This document shows positions 18,977 to 28,972 of a stretch of DNA of 64,000 nt, one piece after another. The DNA comes from Sphingomonas populi (GTDB lineage Bacteria > Pseudomonadota > Alphaproteobacteria > Sphingomonadales > Sphingomonadaceae): assembly GCF_004208535.1 (NCBI RefSeq), contig NZ_SGIS01000003.1, positions 1 to 64,000 on the forward strand, read 5' to 3'. How positions within the stretch are numbered: the first letter of the stretch is position 1; each line of letters opens with the position of its first letter. Both the position numbers and the translations under genes were made by a program. The notes beneath the pieces were generated by a model, which searched no databases, was not told the origin of the DNA, and saw only the letters and a list, made by a program, of their open reading frames with translations.

Positions 18977-19819
18977 ATGGCGGCACCTGTCGTCTCCATG
19001 CAGCAATTGCTCGAAACGGGCGCGCACTTCGGCCACCAGACCCACCGCTGGAACCCGAAGATGAAGCCTTACATCTTTGGCGACCGTAACGGCGTCCACA
19101 TCCTCGATCTTTCGCAGACCGTGCCGCTGCTCGCGCGCGCACTCGAGTTCATCAGCGCGTCGACCGCCGCTGGCGGCAAGGTGCTGTTCGTCGGCACCAA
19201 GCGCCAGGCGCAGGAGCCGGTCGCGGACGCAGCCCGTCGCGCTGGCCAGCATTTCGTCAACCATCGCTGGCTGGGCGGCATGCTCACCAACTGGAAGACG
19301 ATCTCGAACTCGATCAAGCGCATGAAGGCGCTCGAAGAGCAGCTTTCGGGCGACACGCACGGCCTCACCAAGAAGGAAGTGCTCCAGCTCACCCGCGAGA
19401 AGGACAAGCTCGAACTGTCGCTCGGCGGCATCCGCGACATGGGCGGCATTCCCGACGTGATGTTCGTGATCGACGCGAACAAGGAAGAGCTGGCGATCAA
19501 GGAGGCCAACACGCTCGGCATCCCGGTCGTGGCGATCCTCGATTCGAACGTCTCGCCTGACGGCATCGCCTTCCCGGTTCCGGCGAACGATGACGCGAGC
19601 CGCGCCATCCGCCTGTACTGCGAAGCCGTGGCGATCGCCGCGACGCGTGGCGGCCATGAGCAGGCTACCCGCCGCGGCACCGATTTCGGCGCGATGGAGC
19701 AGCCGCCGGTCGAGGAAGCGCTGACCGTCGAGACGCCGGCCGCTGAGCCGGGCGACGTTCCGCCGGTCGCGGCCGAAGTCGAGATGGCTGTCGAGTCCGA
19801 GCGCCAGCTCGACGCCTGA
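18977..19819 (+). CDS. rpsB: Ribosomal protein S2
   Basis: The 280-residue 30S protein begins [20 protein letters not shown] and has the S2 signature segments [32 protein letters not shown] and [24 protein letters not shown] precedes the ATG. The C-terminus carries an acidic, Pro/Val-rich tail of about 45 residues (after [13 protein letters not shown]) longer than in E. coli. It is followed by tsf after 85 bases containing a hairpin; rpsB-tsf is a conserved pair, with S2 often controlling its own mRNA. Confidence 0.97.
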   Translation: MAAPVVSMQQLLETGAHFGHQTHRWNPKMKPYIFGDRNGVHILDLSQTVPLLARALEFISASTAAGGKVLFVGTKRQAQEPVADAARRAGQHFVNHRWLGGMLTNWKTISNSIKRMKALEEQLSGDTHGLTKKEVLQLTREKDKLELSLGGIRDMGGIPDVMFVIDANKEELAIKEANTLGIPVVAILDSNVSPDGIAFPVPANDDASRAIRLYCEAVAIAATRGGHEQATRRGTDFGAMEQPPVEEALTVETPAAEPGDVPPVAAEVEMAVESERQLDA

Positions 19820-19835
19820 GCGTCGTTGAACTGAC

Positions 19836-19880
19836 ATATGGGCGGGGTAGGGCGCAGCTCTTCCCCGTCCTTACCCATAT
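19836..19880 (+). promoter_or_regulatory. Intercistronic hairpin between rpsB and tsf
   Basis: ATATGGG and CCCATAT form the outer stem and CGGGG / CCCCG the inner stem, with a one-sided bulge of six bases. It fills most of the gap between rpsB and tsf, just before the tsf ribosome site AAGAGGAAA. It could be a processing site or a partial terminator that sets the S2 to EF-Ts ratio. No T run follows, so full termination is unlikely. Confidence 0.45.
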
Positions 19881-19904
19881 CTGCAAAGCCAAGAGGAAAT
19901 CGAC

Positions 19905-20843
19905 ATGGCAGAGATCACAGCCGCTGCGGTGAAAGACCTGCGCGAGAAGAGCGGCGCGGGCATGATGGATTGCAAGAAGGCGCTCACCGAAGCTGCCGGC
20001 GATACGGATGCTGCGATGGATTGGCTTCGCGCCAAGGGCCTCGCCGCCGCCGCCAAGAAATCGAGCCGCACCGCTGCCGAGGGTCTCGTCGGCGTCGAAG
20101 TGTCGGGCACCAAGGGCGCCGCAGTCGAGGTGAACTCGGAAACCGATTTCGTCGCGAAGAACGTCCAGTTCCAGACGTTCGTGCGCGATGTCGTCTCGGT
20201 TGCTCTCGAAATGGGCGACGATATCGATACGATCAAGGCGACCTCGCTCGGCGAAAAGACCGTCGAGGAGACTTTGGTCACCAACATCGCGACGATCGGC
20301 GAGAACCAGACGATCCGTCGCGCCAAGCGCCTCGAAGTATCGGCCGGCGCAGTCGTTCCCTATATTCACAACGCGCAGGCGCCCGGCCTCGGCAAGATCG
20401 CCGTGCTGGTCGCGCTGGAAAGCGAAGCGGGCGCGGATGTGCTCGAGCCGCTCGGCAAGCAGATCGCGATGCACATCGCCGCTGCTTTCCCGCTGGCGCT
20501 GAACGCCGACGGGATCGATCCTGCCATCGTCGAGCGTGAAGCCGCGATCGCCAAGGAAAAGAACGCCGACAAGATCGCGGGCAAGCCGCCCGAGGTCGCC
20601 GAGAAGATCATTCGCGGGCCTGTCGACAAGTTCCTGCGCGAGAACGCGTTGCTCACGCAGGCGTTCGTGATGGACGGCAAGACGCCGGTTCAGGACGTCA
20701 TCGCCGCCGCCGCCAAGACGGCGGGCACGGCAATCGTGCTCAAGGACTATGTCCGCTTCCAGCTCGGCGAAGGCATCGAGAAGGAAGTCAGCGACTTCGC
20801 GGCCGAAGTCGCCGCTGCCTCGGGCGTTCCCGCCAAGGTGTAA
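19905..20843 (+). CDS. tsf: Elongation factor Ts
   Basis: The 312-residue protein is the nucleotide exchange factor for EF-Tu. The N-terminal domain has [19 protein letters not shown], the core has the TDFVAKN motif that inserts into EF-Tu, and the second half of the core follows the sequence [18 protein letters not shown]. The AAGAGGAAA ribosome site precedes the ATG. A perfect hairpin ten bases after the stop probably ends the rpsB-tsf transcript. Confidence 0.97.
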   Translation: MAEITAAAVKDLREKSGAGMMDCKKALTEAAGDTDAAMDWLRAKGLAAAAKKSSRTAAEGLVGVEVSGTKGAAVEVNSETDFVAKNVQFQTFVRDVVSVALEMGDDIDTIKATSLGEKTVEETLVTNIATIGENQTIRRAKRLEVSAGAVVPYIHNAQAPGLGKIAVLVALESEAGADVLEPLGKQIAMHIAAAFPLALNADGIDPAIVEREAAIAKEKNADKIAGKPPEVAEKIIRGPVDKFLRENALLTQAFVMDGKTPVQDVIAAAAKTAGTAIVLKDYVRFQLGEGIEKEVSDFAAEVAAASGVPAKV

Positions 20844-20852
20844 GCCTCTGCA

Positions 20853-20882
20853 CCGCCCGCCGCCGATTGCGGCGGCGGGCGG
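20853..20882 (+). terminator. Strong hairpin after tsf
   Basis: A perfect 13-bp inverted repeat (CCGCCCGCCGCCG and its complement) around the loop ATTG starts nine bases after the tsf stop. Only a short TTTAT follows instead of a full T run, so it may act as a weak intrinsic terminator or an mRNA 3'-end stabiliser. Confidence 0.65.
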
Positions 20883-20996
20883 CGTTTATCGTCTGCACGG
20901 TTTGACGATATGTTCAGCGTGGTTTCCGCGCTTCCAATCGCGGAGGGCCACGACTAAGGTCCGCCCCGCACCCGCCACTCAGCATGATGGACTCCC

Positions 20997-21722
20997 GTGA
21001 GCGATCCTAAGTTCAAGCGCATCTTGTTGAAATTGTCGGGCGAAGTCCTGATGGGCGAGGGTGGGCTGGCGATCGACCCCGCCGTGACCGCTCGCGTTGC
21101 CGGCGAGATCGCCGATGCCCGCGCCGCCGGATATGAGTTGTGCGTCGTCGTTGGTGGCGGCAACATCTTCCGTGGTTTGTCCGCTGCGGCCAAAGGCATC
21201 GAGCGCGCGACCGCCGATTATATGGGCATGCTCGCGACCGTGATGAACGCGCTCGCGGTCCAGAATGCCCTGGAGCAGATCGGCGTCGATACGCGTGTGC
21301 AGTCGGCGATCCCGATGCAGTCGGTATGCGAACCCTTCATCCGCCGCCGCGCCGAGCGTCATCTCGAAAAGGGCCGTGTGGTGATCTTCGCCGCCGGCGT
21401 CGGCAGCCCGTTCTTCACGACGGATAGCGGCGCTGCCTTGCGCGCGGCTGAAATGAAGTGCGACGCGTTGTTCAAGGGCACTTCGGTGGATGGCGTCTAT
21501 GATGCCGACCCGAAGAAGGTGCCGACCGCAAAGCGTTTCGAAACCGTCGCTTACAGCACGGTTCTTGCGCAGGATCTCAAGGTTATGGACGCCAGCGCCA
21601 TCGCTTTGTGCCGCGACAACAATATTCCGATCGTCGTGTTCAACATCCGAGAGCATGGCAATCTCGCCGCCGTGCTGCGTGGCGAGGGCGTTTCGACGGT
21701 CGTTCAGGCCCAAGGAGAATAA
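20997..21722 (+). CDS. pyrH: UMP kinase
   Basis: The 241-residue enzyme phosphorylates UMP to UDP, the entry step to UTP and CTP. It is an amino acid kinase-fold protein with [18 protein letters not shown], the glycine-rich [11 protein letters not shown], and [22 protein letters not shown] start is used, supported by the conserved beginning. It is followed directly by frr, one base after its stop, in the conserved pyrH-frr-uppS-cdsA-dxr-rseP-bamA order. Confidence 0.97.
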   Translation: MSDPKFKRILLKLSGEVLMGEGGLAIDPAVTARVAGEIADARAAGYELCVVVGGGNIFRGLSAAAKGIERATADYMGMLATVMNALAVQNALEQIGVDTRVQSAIPMQSVCEPFIRRRAERHLEKGRVVIFAAGVGSPFFTTDSGAALRAAEMKCDALFKGTSVDGVYDADPKKVPTAKRFETVAYSTVLAQDLKVMDASAIALCRDNNIPIVVFNIREHGNLAAVLRGEGVSTVVQAQGE

Positions 21723-21723
21723 C

Positions 21724-22281
21724 ATGGCAGCCTATGACAAGGCCGATCTGGAACGCCGCATGGCGGGCAGCGTTGAAGCGCTCAAGAGCGATCTCGGCGG
21801 CTTGCGCACCGGTCGCGCGTCGATCTCGCTGCTCGATCCTGTCACGGTCGAAGTATACGGCTCGCACATGCCGCTCAACACGATCGCGACCGTCTCGGTG
21901 CCCGAGCCGCGCATGATCTCGGTGCAGGTGTGGGACAAGAGCAACGTCGGCCCGGCCGATAAGGCGATTCGCTCCGCTGGCCTCGGCCTCAACCCGATCG
22001 TCGATGGCACCACGTTGCGCTTGCCGATCCCCGACCTGACCGAAGACCGTCGCAAGGAACTCGCCAAGCTCGCCGGCAAATATGCCGAGGGCGCGCGCAT
22101 CGCTGCGCGCAACGTGCGTCGTGACGGCATGGACAGTCTCAAGGTCGACGAGAAGAAGGGCGTCATCTCCGAGGACGAGCGCAAGCGCCTCGAAACCGAG
22201 GTGCAGAAGCTGACCGATGCGACGATCGCCGATATCGATGCGGCGGCGACGGCAAAGGAAAAGGAAATCCTCGGCAAGTGA
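21724..22281 (+). CDS. frr: Ribosome recycling factor
   Basis: The 185-residue protein splits ribosomes from mRNA after termination, together with EF-G. Conserved stretches include [34 protein letters not shown] and the C-terminal [15 protein letters not shown] and [16 protein letters not shown]. The AAGGAGA ribosome site is inside the end of pyrH. Its TGA overlaps the GTG of uppS. Confidence 0.97.
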   Translation: MAAYDKADLERRMAGSVEALKSDLGGLRTGRASISLLDPVTVEVYGSHMPLNTIATVSVPEPRMISVQVWDKSNVGPADKAIRSAGLGLNPIVDGTTLRLPIPDLTEDRRKELAKLAGKYAEGARIAARNVRRDGMDSLKVDEKKGVISEDERKRLETEVQKLTDATIADIDAAATAKEKEILGK

Positions 22282-23018
22282 GCACCCGGCCTGCCCCGGT
22301 TGCACGGATGGCCGCAGGCGGAGCGGTGCCCCGCCATGTCGCGATCATCATGGACGGCAATGGCCGCTGGGCCAAGAAGCGCTTTCTGCCGCGCGTTGCC
22401 GGCCACAAGGCGGGCATCGATGCGGTGCGTCGGGTAACGCGCGCCGCGCGTTCGATGGGGATCGACGCGCTCACGCTGTATGCCTTCTCGTCCGAGAACT
22501 GGCGGCGGCCCGAGGACGAGATCAGCGACCTGATGACGCTGATGCGCGTCTTCATCCGCTCAGATCTCGACGAATTGGTGCGCGAGAATGTGCGGCTGCG
22601 GGTGATCGGCGATTATCGTCGCTTCTCGTCCGATCTGGTCGTGATGGTCGATGACGCGATCGCGCGGACCGCCTCGAATACCGGCCCGATCCTCGCGGTT
22701 GCGCTCAATTACGGTTCGCAGGCCGAACTCGCCGACGTCGCGCGTCGTCTCGCCGAGCGTGCGATGCGGGGCGATCTCGATCCCGCCACGATCGACGCCG
22801 GGCTGATCGAGTCGCAACTCGACACCTATGATCTGCCGCCGCTCGATCTGTTGATCCGCACCTCGGGCGAGGTGCGGCTGTCCAACTTCCTGCTGTGGCA
22901 GGCGGCCTATGCCGAACTGCTGTTCACCGAAACCTTGTGGCCAGATTTCGACGGTGACGCTCTGGCCGATGCGGTCGCGATCTTCGGCCAGCGGCAACGC
23001 CGGTTCGGGGGCCTGTGA
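22278..23018 (+). CDS. uppS: Undecaprenyl diphosphate synthase
   Basis: The 246-residue cis-prenyltransferase makes the C55 lipid carrier for peptidoglycan and other wall polymers. Signature motifs are [29 protein letters not shown] and the C-terminal [15 protein letters not shown]. The GTG start overlaps the frr stop by four bases, and the stop overlaps the cdsA start in the same way. The first 18 residues are an extension with low conservation. Confidence 0.96.
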   Translation: MSTRPAPVARMAAGGAVPRHVAIIMDGNGRWAKKRFLPRVAGHKAGIDAVRRVTRAARSMGIDALTLYAFSSENWRRPEDEISDLMTLMRVFIRSDLDELVRENVRLRVIGDYRRFSSDLVVMVDDAIARTASNTGPILAVALNYGSQAELADVARRLAERAMRGDLDPATIDAGLIESQLDTYDLPPLDLLIRTSGEVRLSNFLLWQAAYAELLFTETLWPDFDGDALADAVAIFGQRQRRFGGL

Positions 23019-23809
23019 ACGAGGCCAAGGCGCCTAAGCGGCCTTCCGAACTGGCGCTGCGTACGATCGTCGGTATCGCGCTGATTGCGGTCGCATTGGG
23101 AGCGATCGTCGCTGGTGACATCGTGTTCTGGCTGGTGTGCGTAACACTTGGGCTGCTTATGATGGCCGAATGGGCCGATCTTCAGGCCACGCCCGCCACT
23201 ACCAAACGTCTGGCGCAACTCGCGCTGTTCGTGCCCTTGTCGGTGATGGCGCCGATCATGGCCGGACCGAGTTTCTTCACGCTTGGCCTGCTGGCGGGAG
23301 CGGGGTTCTTCATCGTCATCGTCACACAGCGGCCGATGCTGGCGGCGGGTGCGATCTATGTCGGGTTGCCGACGCTCGCGCTGCTGGTGATCCGCGAACA
23401 GAAGGAAGGCATCGTCTTCACGCTCTGGGTGCTGGCGTTGGTGTGGGCGTGCGATATCGGCGCGTATGCGGCCGGCCGGTTGATCGGCGGGCCGAAGCTC
23501 GCACCTGCGATCAGCCCCAACAAGACCTGGGCGGGATTGCTTGGTGGGATGGCGATGGCGGCGATCTTCGGCGCGTTCCTCCACGCCATGTACGGCTTGC
23601 CACTGCGACTCACGCTCGCCACGCCGTTCCTCGCGGTGATCGCGCAGGGCGGCGATCTCTACGAAAGCTGGCTCAAACGCCGTGCCGGCGTGAAGGACAG
23701 CGGCAATATTTTTCCCGGCCACGGCGGCGTGCTAGACCGGCTCGACGGGCTGGTGCCCGTGGCGCCGGTCGCGGCGTTTCTGGTCATTTTGCCGAGATTT
23801 TATTTCTGA
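23015..23809 (+). CDS. cdsA: Phosphatidate cytidylyltransferase
   Basis: The 264-residue membrane enzyme makes CDP-diacylglycerol, the precursor used by PssA in this same window. It has about seven hydrophobic segments and the family signature near the C-terminus: SPNKTWAGLLGG, then LYESWLKRRAGVKDSGNIFP and GHGGVLDRLDGL. The GTG start overlaps the uppS stop, and the stop shares one base with the dxr ATG. Confidence 0.95.
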   Translation: MNEAKAPKRPSELALRTIVGIALIAVALGAIVAGDIVFWLVCVTLGLLMMAEWADLQATPATTKRLAQLALFVPLSVMAPIMAGPSFFTLGLLAGAGFFIVIVTQRPMLAAGAIYVGLPTLALLVIREQKEGIVFTLWVLALVWACDIGAYAAGRLIGGPKLAPAISPNKTWAGLLGGMAMAAIFGAFLHAMYGLPLRLTLATPFLAVIAQGGDLYESWLKRRAGVKDSGNIFPGHGGVLDRLDGLVPVAPVAAFLVILPRFYF

Positions 23810-24966
23810 TGAAGACGATTACGATTCTCGGTGCGACGGGCTCCGTCGGTCGCTCGACGCTGGATCTGGTCGAACGTGAGCCGGACGCGTTCCAGGTGCT
23901 CGCGCTGACCGCACACCGCGACGTAACCAAGCTGGCCGAGGCCGCGATCCGCACCAAGGCCAAGCGCGCCGTGGTCGCGGACGAAGCGTGCTTGGGTGCG
24001 CTGCGGGATGCGCTGGCCGGCACCGGCATCGCGGCTGCAGGCGGCGCGCAGGCCGTACATGATACGGCCGAGCTTGGCGCGGACCTGACAATGGGCGCGA
24101 TCGTCGGCTGCGCTGGACTGGAGCCGGTGCTGGCTGCGATCGATCAGGGGCGCACCGTCATCATCGCCAACAAGGAGCCGCTCGTCTCGGCGGGCGACGT
24201 GGTGCTGGCGGCAGCGGCGAAGAGCGGCGCGACGCTGCTGCCCGCCGATTCCGAGCACAATGCGATCTTCCAGTGTTTCGACGTGGCGCGACCTGGCCGC
24301 GTGCGGCGCATTATCCTCACGGCCAGCGGCGGACCGTTCCGCGACTGGTCGCTGGACCAGATGCGGGGCGTAAGCGTCGAGCAAGCTGTCGCGCACCCCA
24401 ATTGGTCGATGGGCGCGAAGATATCGGTCGATTCGGCGACGATGATGAACAAGGGCCTCGAACTGATCGAGGCTGCGCGGCTCTTCCCGGTGCCGCATGA
24501 CGCGATCGAGATCATCCTGCACCGCCAGTCGGTGATCCATTCGATGGTCGAATATGTCGATGGCTCGACGCTGGCGCAACTCGGCCCGCCCGACATGCGT
24601 GTGCCGATCGCAAGCTGTCTCGCCTGGCCCGACCGGATGGCGACGCCGATGGCACCGCTCGATCTCGTCAAGATCGGCCGGCTCGATTTCGAAGCGCCGA
24701 ACTCGGTACGCTTCCCGGCGCTTCGGCTCGCGCGTGAAGCGCTCGATGCGGGTGGTGCGCGCCCGGCGATCCTCAACGCCGCCAACGAAATCGCGGTCGC
24801 CGCGTTTCTCGACAGGCGGATCGGCTTCCTCGAAATTGCCGCAATCGTCGAAGATACCCTAACCCGCTACGATCCGCCCGCGCCGGGGGCACTCGCCGAC
24901 GTTCTCGCCGTCGACGCAGAGGCGCGGGTGATCGCGCGTGAGCGAGTGAAGGATTGCGTTGCGTGA
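23809..24966 (+). CDS. dxr: 1-deoxy-D-xylulose 5-phosphate reductoisomerase
   Basis: The 385-residue enzyme makes 2-C-methyl-D-erythritol 4-phosphate in the MEP isoprenoid pathway, feeding UppS upstream. The NADPH motif ILGATGSVGRSTLDLV opens the protein. LLPADSEHNAIFQ holds the metal and substrate ligands, and ASGGPFRDW, HPNWSMGAKISVDSATMMNK and LQVIHSM-like sequences follow. The ATG at 23809 shares one base with the cdsA stop; the frame is open far upstream but only as a cdsA shadow. Confidence 0.97.
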   Translation: MKTITILGATGSVGRSTLDLVEREPDAFQVLALTAHRDVTKLAEAAIRTKAKRAVVADEACLGALRDALAGTGIAAAGGAQAVHDTAELGADLTMGAIVGCAGLEPVLAAIDQGRTVIIANKEPLVSAGDVVLAAAAKSGATLLPADSEHNAIFQCFDVARPGRVRRIILTASGGPFRDWSLDQMRGVSVEQAVAHPNWSMGAKISVDSATMMNKGLELIEAARLFPVPHDAIEIILHRQSVIHSMVEYVDGSTLAQLGPPDMRVPIASCLAWPDRMATPMAPLDLVKIGRLDFEAPNSVRFPALRLAREALDAGGARPAILNAANEIAVAAFLDRRIGFLEIAAIVEDTLTRYDPPAPGALADVLAVDAEARVIARERVKDCVA

Positions 24967-26096
24967 CCCACAGCCCCGGCTTCCTGCTGACCGTGCTCGC
25001 GTTCGCGCTGGTGATCGGCCCGCTCATTTTCCTGCATGAGATGGGGCATTATCTCGCCGGGCGGCTGTTCGGCGTGAAGATCGACGCTTTCTCGATCGGC
25101 TTCGGACAGGAAGTGTTCGGCTTTACTGACAAGCGTGGCACGCGCTGGAAATTCTCGTGGATGCCGCTCGGCGGCTATGTGAAGTTCGCTGGCGACATGA
25201 ACGCCGCGAGCCAGCCCGGCGCCGACTGGCTGATGCTGCCGCCGGAAGAGCGCGCGAAGACGTTGCAAGCGCGGCCCGTTTGGCAGCGCGCGATTGTGGT
25301 GGCGGCCGGGCCGATCGCCAATTTCATCGTCGCGATCGTGATCCTCGGCGGGTTTGCGCTGACATATGGTGTGGATGCCACGCCTTCGGTAATCGGCATC
25401 GTCGCGCCGAAGAGTGCGGCGGCAAGCGCCGGTCTCAAGACGGGTGACCGCATCACCAGCCTTGGCGGGCGCGGCGTCACCACCTTCGCCGATCTCGCGC
25501 AATACACCGTGCTTCGCCCCGACGAACGGGTGAGCGTCCGCTTCGAACGCGATGGCCAACCGCTCAGCCGCGACGTGACGATCGGCGCGCTGGTGCAGCG
25601 TGACGCGTTCGGCAACGAATTCCGCAAGGGCCTGCTCGGCATCGGCCCGGTCAAGCCGGTGCTTCGGCCGGTCAGCCTGATCGAAGCACCGTTCGCCGGA
25701 GCGAAGATGACCGGGGAAATCCTGCGCAGCACGCTTGATGGGCTAGGCCAGATCCTCACCGGGCGCCGCTCGGTCGACGAACTTGGCGGGCCACTGCGCA
25801 TCGCCAAGGTGTCGGGCGAGCAGCTTTCGCTCGGCGCACCCGCGCTGATCTGGATGATCGCGGTGATTTCGATTAATCTGGGATTCATCAACCTCTTGCC
25901 AGTCCCGGTGCTCGATGGTGGCCACCTGTTCTTTTACGCTATAGAGGCGATACGGCGGAGGCCGGTGCCGCTTCACGTACAGGAATGGGCGTTTCGCGGC
26001 GGGCTTGCGGCGATGCTGGCGTTGATGTTGATGGTGACGTTCAACGATCTGGGATCGTTTGGGCTCTGGAAAAACCTCACCGGCTTGATCGGCTGA
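24963..26096 (+). CDS. rseP: RseP-type site-2 zinc metalloprotease
   Basis: The product (377 residues from the GTG overlapping the dxr stop) is an intramembrane protease of the RseP/RIP family that cleaves anti-sigma factors or leftover signal peptides. The HEMGH zinc motif lies in the first helix (LIFLHEMGHYLAGRLFG), a single PDZ domain follows (about residues 120-200, KSAAASAGLKTGDRI), and the C-terminal helix has NLLPVPVLDGGHL with the third metal ligand. It stands directly upstream of bamA, as in many proteobacteria. Confidence 0.95.
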   Translation: MTHSPGFLLTVLAFALVIGPLIFLHEMGHYLAGRLFGVKIDAFSIGFGQEVFGFTDKRGTRWKFSWMPLGGYVKFAGDMNAASQPGADWLMLPPEERAKTLQARPVWQRAIVVAAGPIANFIVAIVILGGFALTYGVDATPSVIGIVAPKSAAASAGLKTGDRITSLGGRGVTTFADLAQYTVLRPDERVSVRFERDGQPLSRDVTIGALVQRDAFGNEFRKGLLGIGPVKPVLRPVSLIEAPFAGAKMTGEILRSTLDGLGQILTGRRSVDELGGPLRIAKVSGEQLSLGAPALIWMIAVISINLGFINLLPVPVLDGGHLFFYAIEAIRRRPVPLHVQEWAFRGGLAAMLALMLMVTFNDLGSFGLWKNLTGLIG

Positions 26097-26164
26097 CGAA
26101 GGTGAGGCAGGGCGGGTCCGCGGTGTTGCGATCCGCGAGTATTTTCTCCGATTTGGGGTGGGAA

Positions 26165-28972
26165 GTGACAGCGATCAAGGTTTCGACGTTCGGAAAGCAT
26201 GCGCTCGTCACGCTTCTGGCGGGTACGGTGCTTTCCACGATGCCGAGCGCGGCCGACGCCCAAGGTGGCATGCGCGGCGGTGGTGGGCACCGCGGCGGCG
26301 GTCAACGCGGTGAAGGCCCGCGCGGCGCTGCGCAGCCGATCCCAATGCCGCCAGCGCCGACCACCGGCGCGGCCGTGGTCGTCAGCGATCCCAACGCCAA
26401 GAAGATCCTGACGCTTCGCGTCGAGGGATCGCAGCGTATCGAGCCTGAGACGGTGCTCTCGTACACGCGGCTGCGCGTCGGCATCGCCTATAACAACGAA
26501 CTGCTCGATCAGGCGATCAAGGATCTGCTGGCGAGCGATCTGTTCGCCGACGTGTCGATCAGCGGCGTCGAGAGCGGCAATATCGTGCTGCGCGTGCGCG
26601 AGAACCCGATCATCAACCGCGTGATTCTGGAGGGCAACAAGCGCCTGAAGGAAGACAAGATCACCAAGGAGATCAAGCTCAAGCCGCGCCAGATCTTCAC
26701 GCGCACCGCCGTCCGGCAGGACGTGGCGCGCATCGTCGAACTGTATCGCCGGCAGGGCCGATTCGCCGCCGCGATCGAGCCGAAGATGGTCACGCTCGAC
26801 CAGAATCGCGTCGATATCATCTTCGAAATCAACGAGGGTCCGAAGTCCAAGGTCCGTCAGATCAACATTCTCGGCAACGAGGTGTTTTCGGACAAGGCGC
26901 TGCGTGGCCAGATGGCGACCAAGGAAGCGCGGCTGACGACTCTGCTTAGCTCGAACACGAGCTACGATCAGGATCGCCTCGCCTACGACCAGCAGAAGAT
27001 GCGTCAGTTCTATCTGACCAACGGCTATGCCGATTTCCGTGTCACCTCCGCCGTCGCCGAGCTGACGCCCGACAAGAAGGACTTCATCATCACGTATGTG
27101 GTGGAGGAAGGGAAACGCTACAAGTTCGGCGACGTGACGGTCGATAGCGACATTCGCGACTTCGACGGCAAGAAGGTCGCCGCCGGCCTGTCGATCAAGA
27201 AGGGCGACTGGTACGACGCCAAGAAGGTCGAGGATACGGTCGACAGCCTGAACCAGTCGGCTGGTCTCGTCGGCTATGCGTTCGCGGATACGAACCCCGA
27301 GTTCAACCGTGACAAGGACACGCTGACGATGGGGATCAATTTCCACATCGCAGAAGCCAAGCGCAGCTACGTCGAGCAGATCAACGTCACCGGCAACACC
27401 CAGACGCAGGACAAGGTGATCCGGCGCGAAATCCGTCTCGCCGAGGGCGATGCGTTCAACAGCTTCCAGGTCAAGCGCTCGCAGGACCGCATCAACTCGC
27501 TCGGCTACTTCCAGGACAAGTTCGAGATCAAGCAGAGCCAGGGCTCGGCGCCCGATCGGGTCGTGCTCGATGCCAATGTCGAGGAGAAATCGACCGGCGA
27601 GCTATCGCTGTCGGTCGGCTATTCGAGCCTCGAGAATTTCATCATTCAGGCATCGATCACGCAGCGCAACTTCCGCGGCAAGGGGCAGGAGCTGCGCGCG
27701 AGCGTCAACTACTCAAGCTATTCGAAGTCGGTCAATCTCGGCTTCACCGAGCCGTATTTGTTCAACAAGAACATCGCCATCGGTGGCGACCTTTTCCGGC
27801 GCGATTACAACGCATTCAATTTTAGCGGCAGCGATCGTCAGACGACCTACACACAAGTCTCGACCGGCTTCCAGATCCGTGCGGGCGTGCCGCTCACCGA
27901 ATATTGGTCGCTCGCGGGGCGCTACGGCCTTACCTACGATCAGGTCGGACTGAATGGGCAGTATTTCAACTCCGACGGCAGTTGTAACGTTCTCGCCGCC
28001 GGCAGCTATCTGTGTCAGGCCATCGGCAATCGCTGGACCTCGTCGGTCGGATATTCGCTGATCTTCGATTCGCTCAACAGCCGGTTGCGCCCGACGGCAG
28101 GGCAGAAGTTCAGCCTCAGCCAGGATTTTGCAGGGCTGGGCGGCGACGTCCGCTACGTCCGCACGCGCGTCGATGCGACCAAGTACAAAAACCTCGGTGC
28201 CGGCTTTATCGGCTCGTTGCACGTCGAGGGCGGCTATATCTTCTCGCTCGAAGGCAAGAAGCCAGCCGGCGTCGACAAAATCCGTATCACCGACCGCTTC
28301 TATCTCGGTGAGCCGGACTTCCCCGGCTTCGACATCCGCGGCGTCGGCCCGCGCGTAACGCGCACGCCGTACACCACCGATGCGACGGGCAAGCAGATCC
28401 TCGTCACCGACAAGAACAGCATCGTCGACGACGCGCTGGGCGGCAACAAATACTATGTCGGCCGGCTCGAAGTGCAGATTCCGCTGGGGTCGGGCGCGCG
28501 TGAACTCGGTCTGCGGCCGTCAATCTACGTTCAGGCGGGTGCCTTGTGGGGCGTGACCAAGCCGGTCGCGACGGCAAGCTTCCCGACCACGATCGATCCG
28601 GTTACGGGCCGCGCCACGGTGCAGCCGCAGGTCACGCCGGTTTTGGACAGCACAAGCGGCAAGCCGCTATTCGCCGTGCCAGCCACCGATGGCGCCAATG
28701 CGGGGTTGCAGACGATCTGCGCGGTCGGCTATTCAGCGAGCGCGACCACGCCCTGCGTCGGCTCGTCGGTGAACACCGCCGTGACCAGCACCACCGCGCC
28801 GTTCCTCGAACAGTTCCTGGGCAATTCGGGGGCGCCGCGAATCTCGGTCGGCGCGGGCGTGAACTGGAACTCGCCGTTCGGGCCGCTCCGAATCGATATC
28901 GCCTACGCCTTGAAGAAGGTGAAGGGCGACGACACCAAGCTTGTGACATTCAACGTAGGGACACAATTCTGA
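26165..28972 (+). CDS. bamA: BamA, outer membrane protein assembly factor
   Basis: The protein (about 935 residues) inserts beta-barrel proteins into the outer membrane. A signal peptide is followed by an unusual Gly/Arg-rich stretch (GGMRGGGGHRGGGQRGEG), then five POTRA domains (from about residue 75 to 420) and the Omp85 barrel. The VRGF-like motif appears as FDIRGVGPR, and the chain ends with the barrel-terminal Phe (NVGTQF). Two extracellular segments each carry a Cys pair (near CNVLAAGSYLC and ICAVGYSASATTPC). The GTG at 26165 was chosen because the signal peptide starts there; a start at 26123 is possible. The stop shares a base with skp. Confidence 0.95.
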   Translation: MTAIKVSTFGKHALVTLLAGTVLSTMPSAADAQGGMRGGGGHRGGGQRGEGPRGAAQPIPMPPAPTTGAAVVVSDPNAKKILTLRVEGSQRIEPETVLSYTRLRVGIAYNNELLDQAIKDLLASDLFADVSISGVESGNIVLRVRENPIINRVILEGNKRLKEDKITKEIKLKPRQIFTRTAVRQDVARIVELYRRQGRFAAAIEPKMVTLDQNRVDIIFEINEGPKSKVRQINILGNEVFSDKALRGQMATKEARLTTLLSSNTSYDQDRLAYDQQKMRQFYLTNGYADFRVTSAVAELTPDKKDFIITYVVEEGKRYKFGDVTVDSDIRDFDGKKVAAGLSIKKGDWYDAKKVEDTVDSLNQSAGLVGYAFADTNPEFNRDKDTLTMGINFHIAEAKRSYVEQINVTGNTQTQDKVIRREIRLAEGDAFNSFQVKRSQDRINSLGYFQDKFEIKQSQGSAPDRVVLDANVEEKSTGELSLSVGYSSLENFIIQASITQRNFRGKGQELRASVNYSSYSKSVNLGFTEPYLFNKNIAIGGDLFRRDYNAFNFSGSDRQTTYTQVSTGFQIRAGVPLTEYWSLAGRYGLTYDQVGLNGQYFNSDGSCNVLAAGSYLCQAIGNRWTSSVGYSLIFDSLNSRLRPTAGQKFSLSQDFAGLGGDVRYVRTRVDATKYKNLGAGFIGSLHVEGGYIFSLEGKKPAGVDKIRITDRFYLGEPDFPGFDIRGVGPRVTRTPYTTDATGKQILVTDKNSIVDDALGGNKYYVGRLEVQIPLGSGARELGLRPSIYVQAGALWGVTKPVATASFPTTIDPVTGRATVQPQVTPVLDSTSGKPLFAVPATDGANAGLQTICAVGYSASATTPCVGSSVNTAVTSTTAPFLEQFLGNSGAPRISVGAGVNWNSPFGPLRIDIAYALKKVKGDDTKLVTFNVGTQF

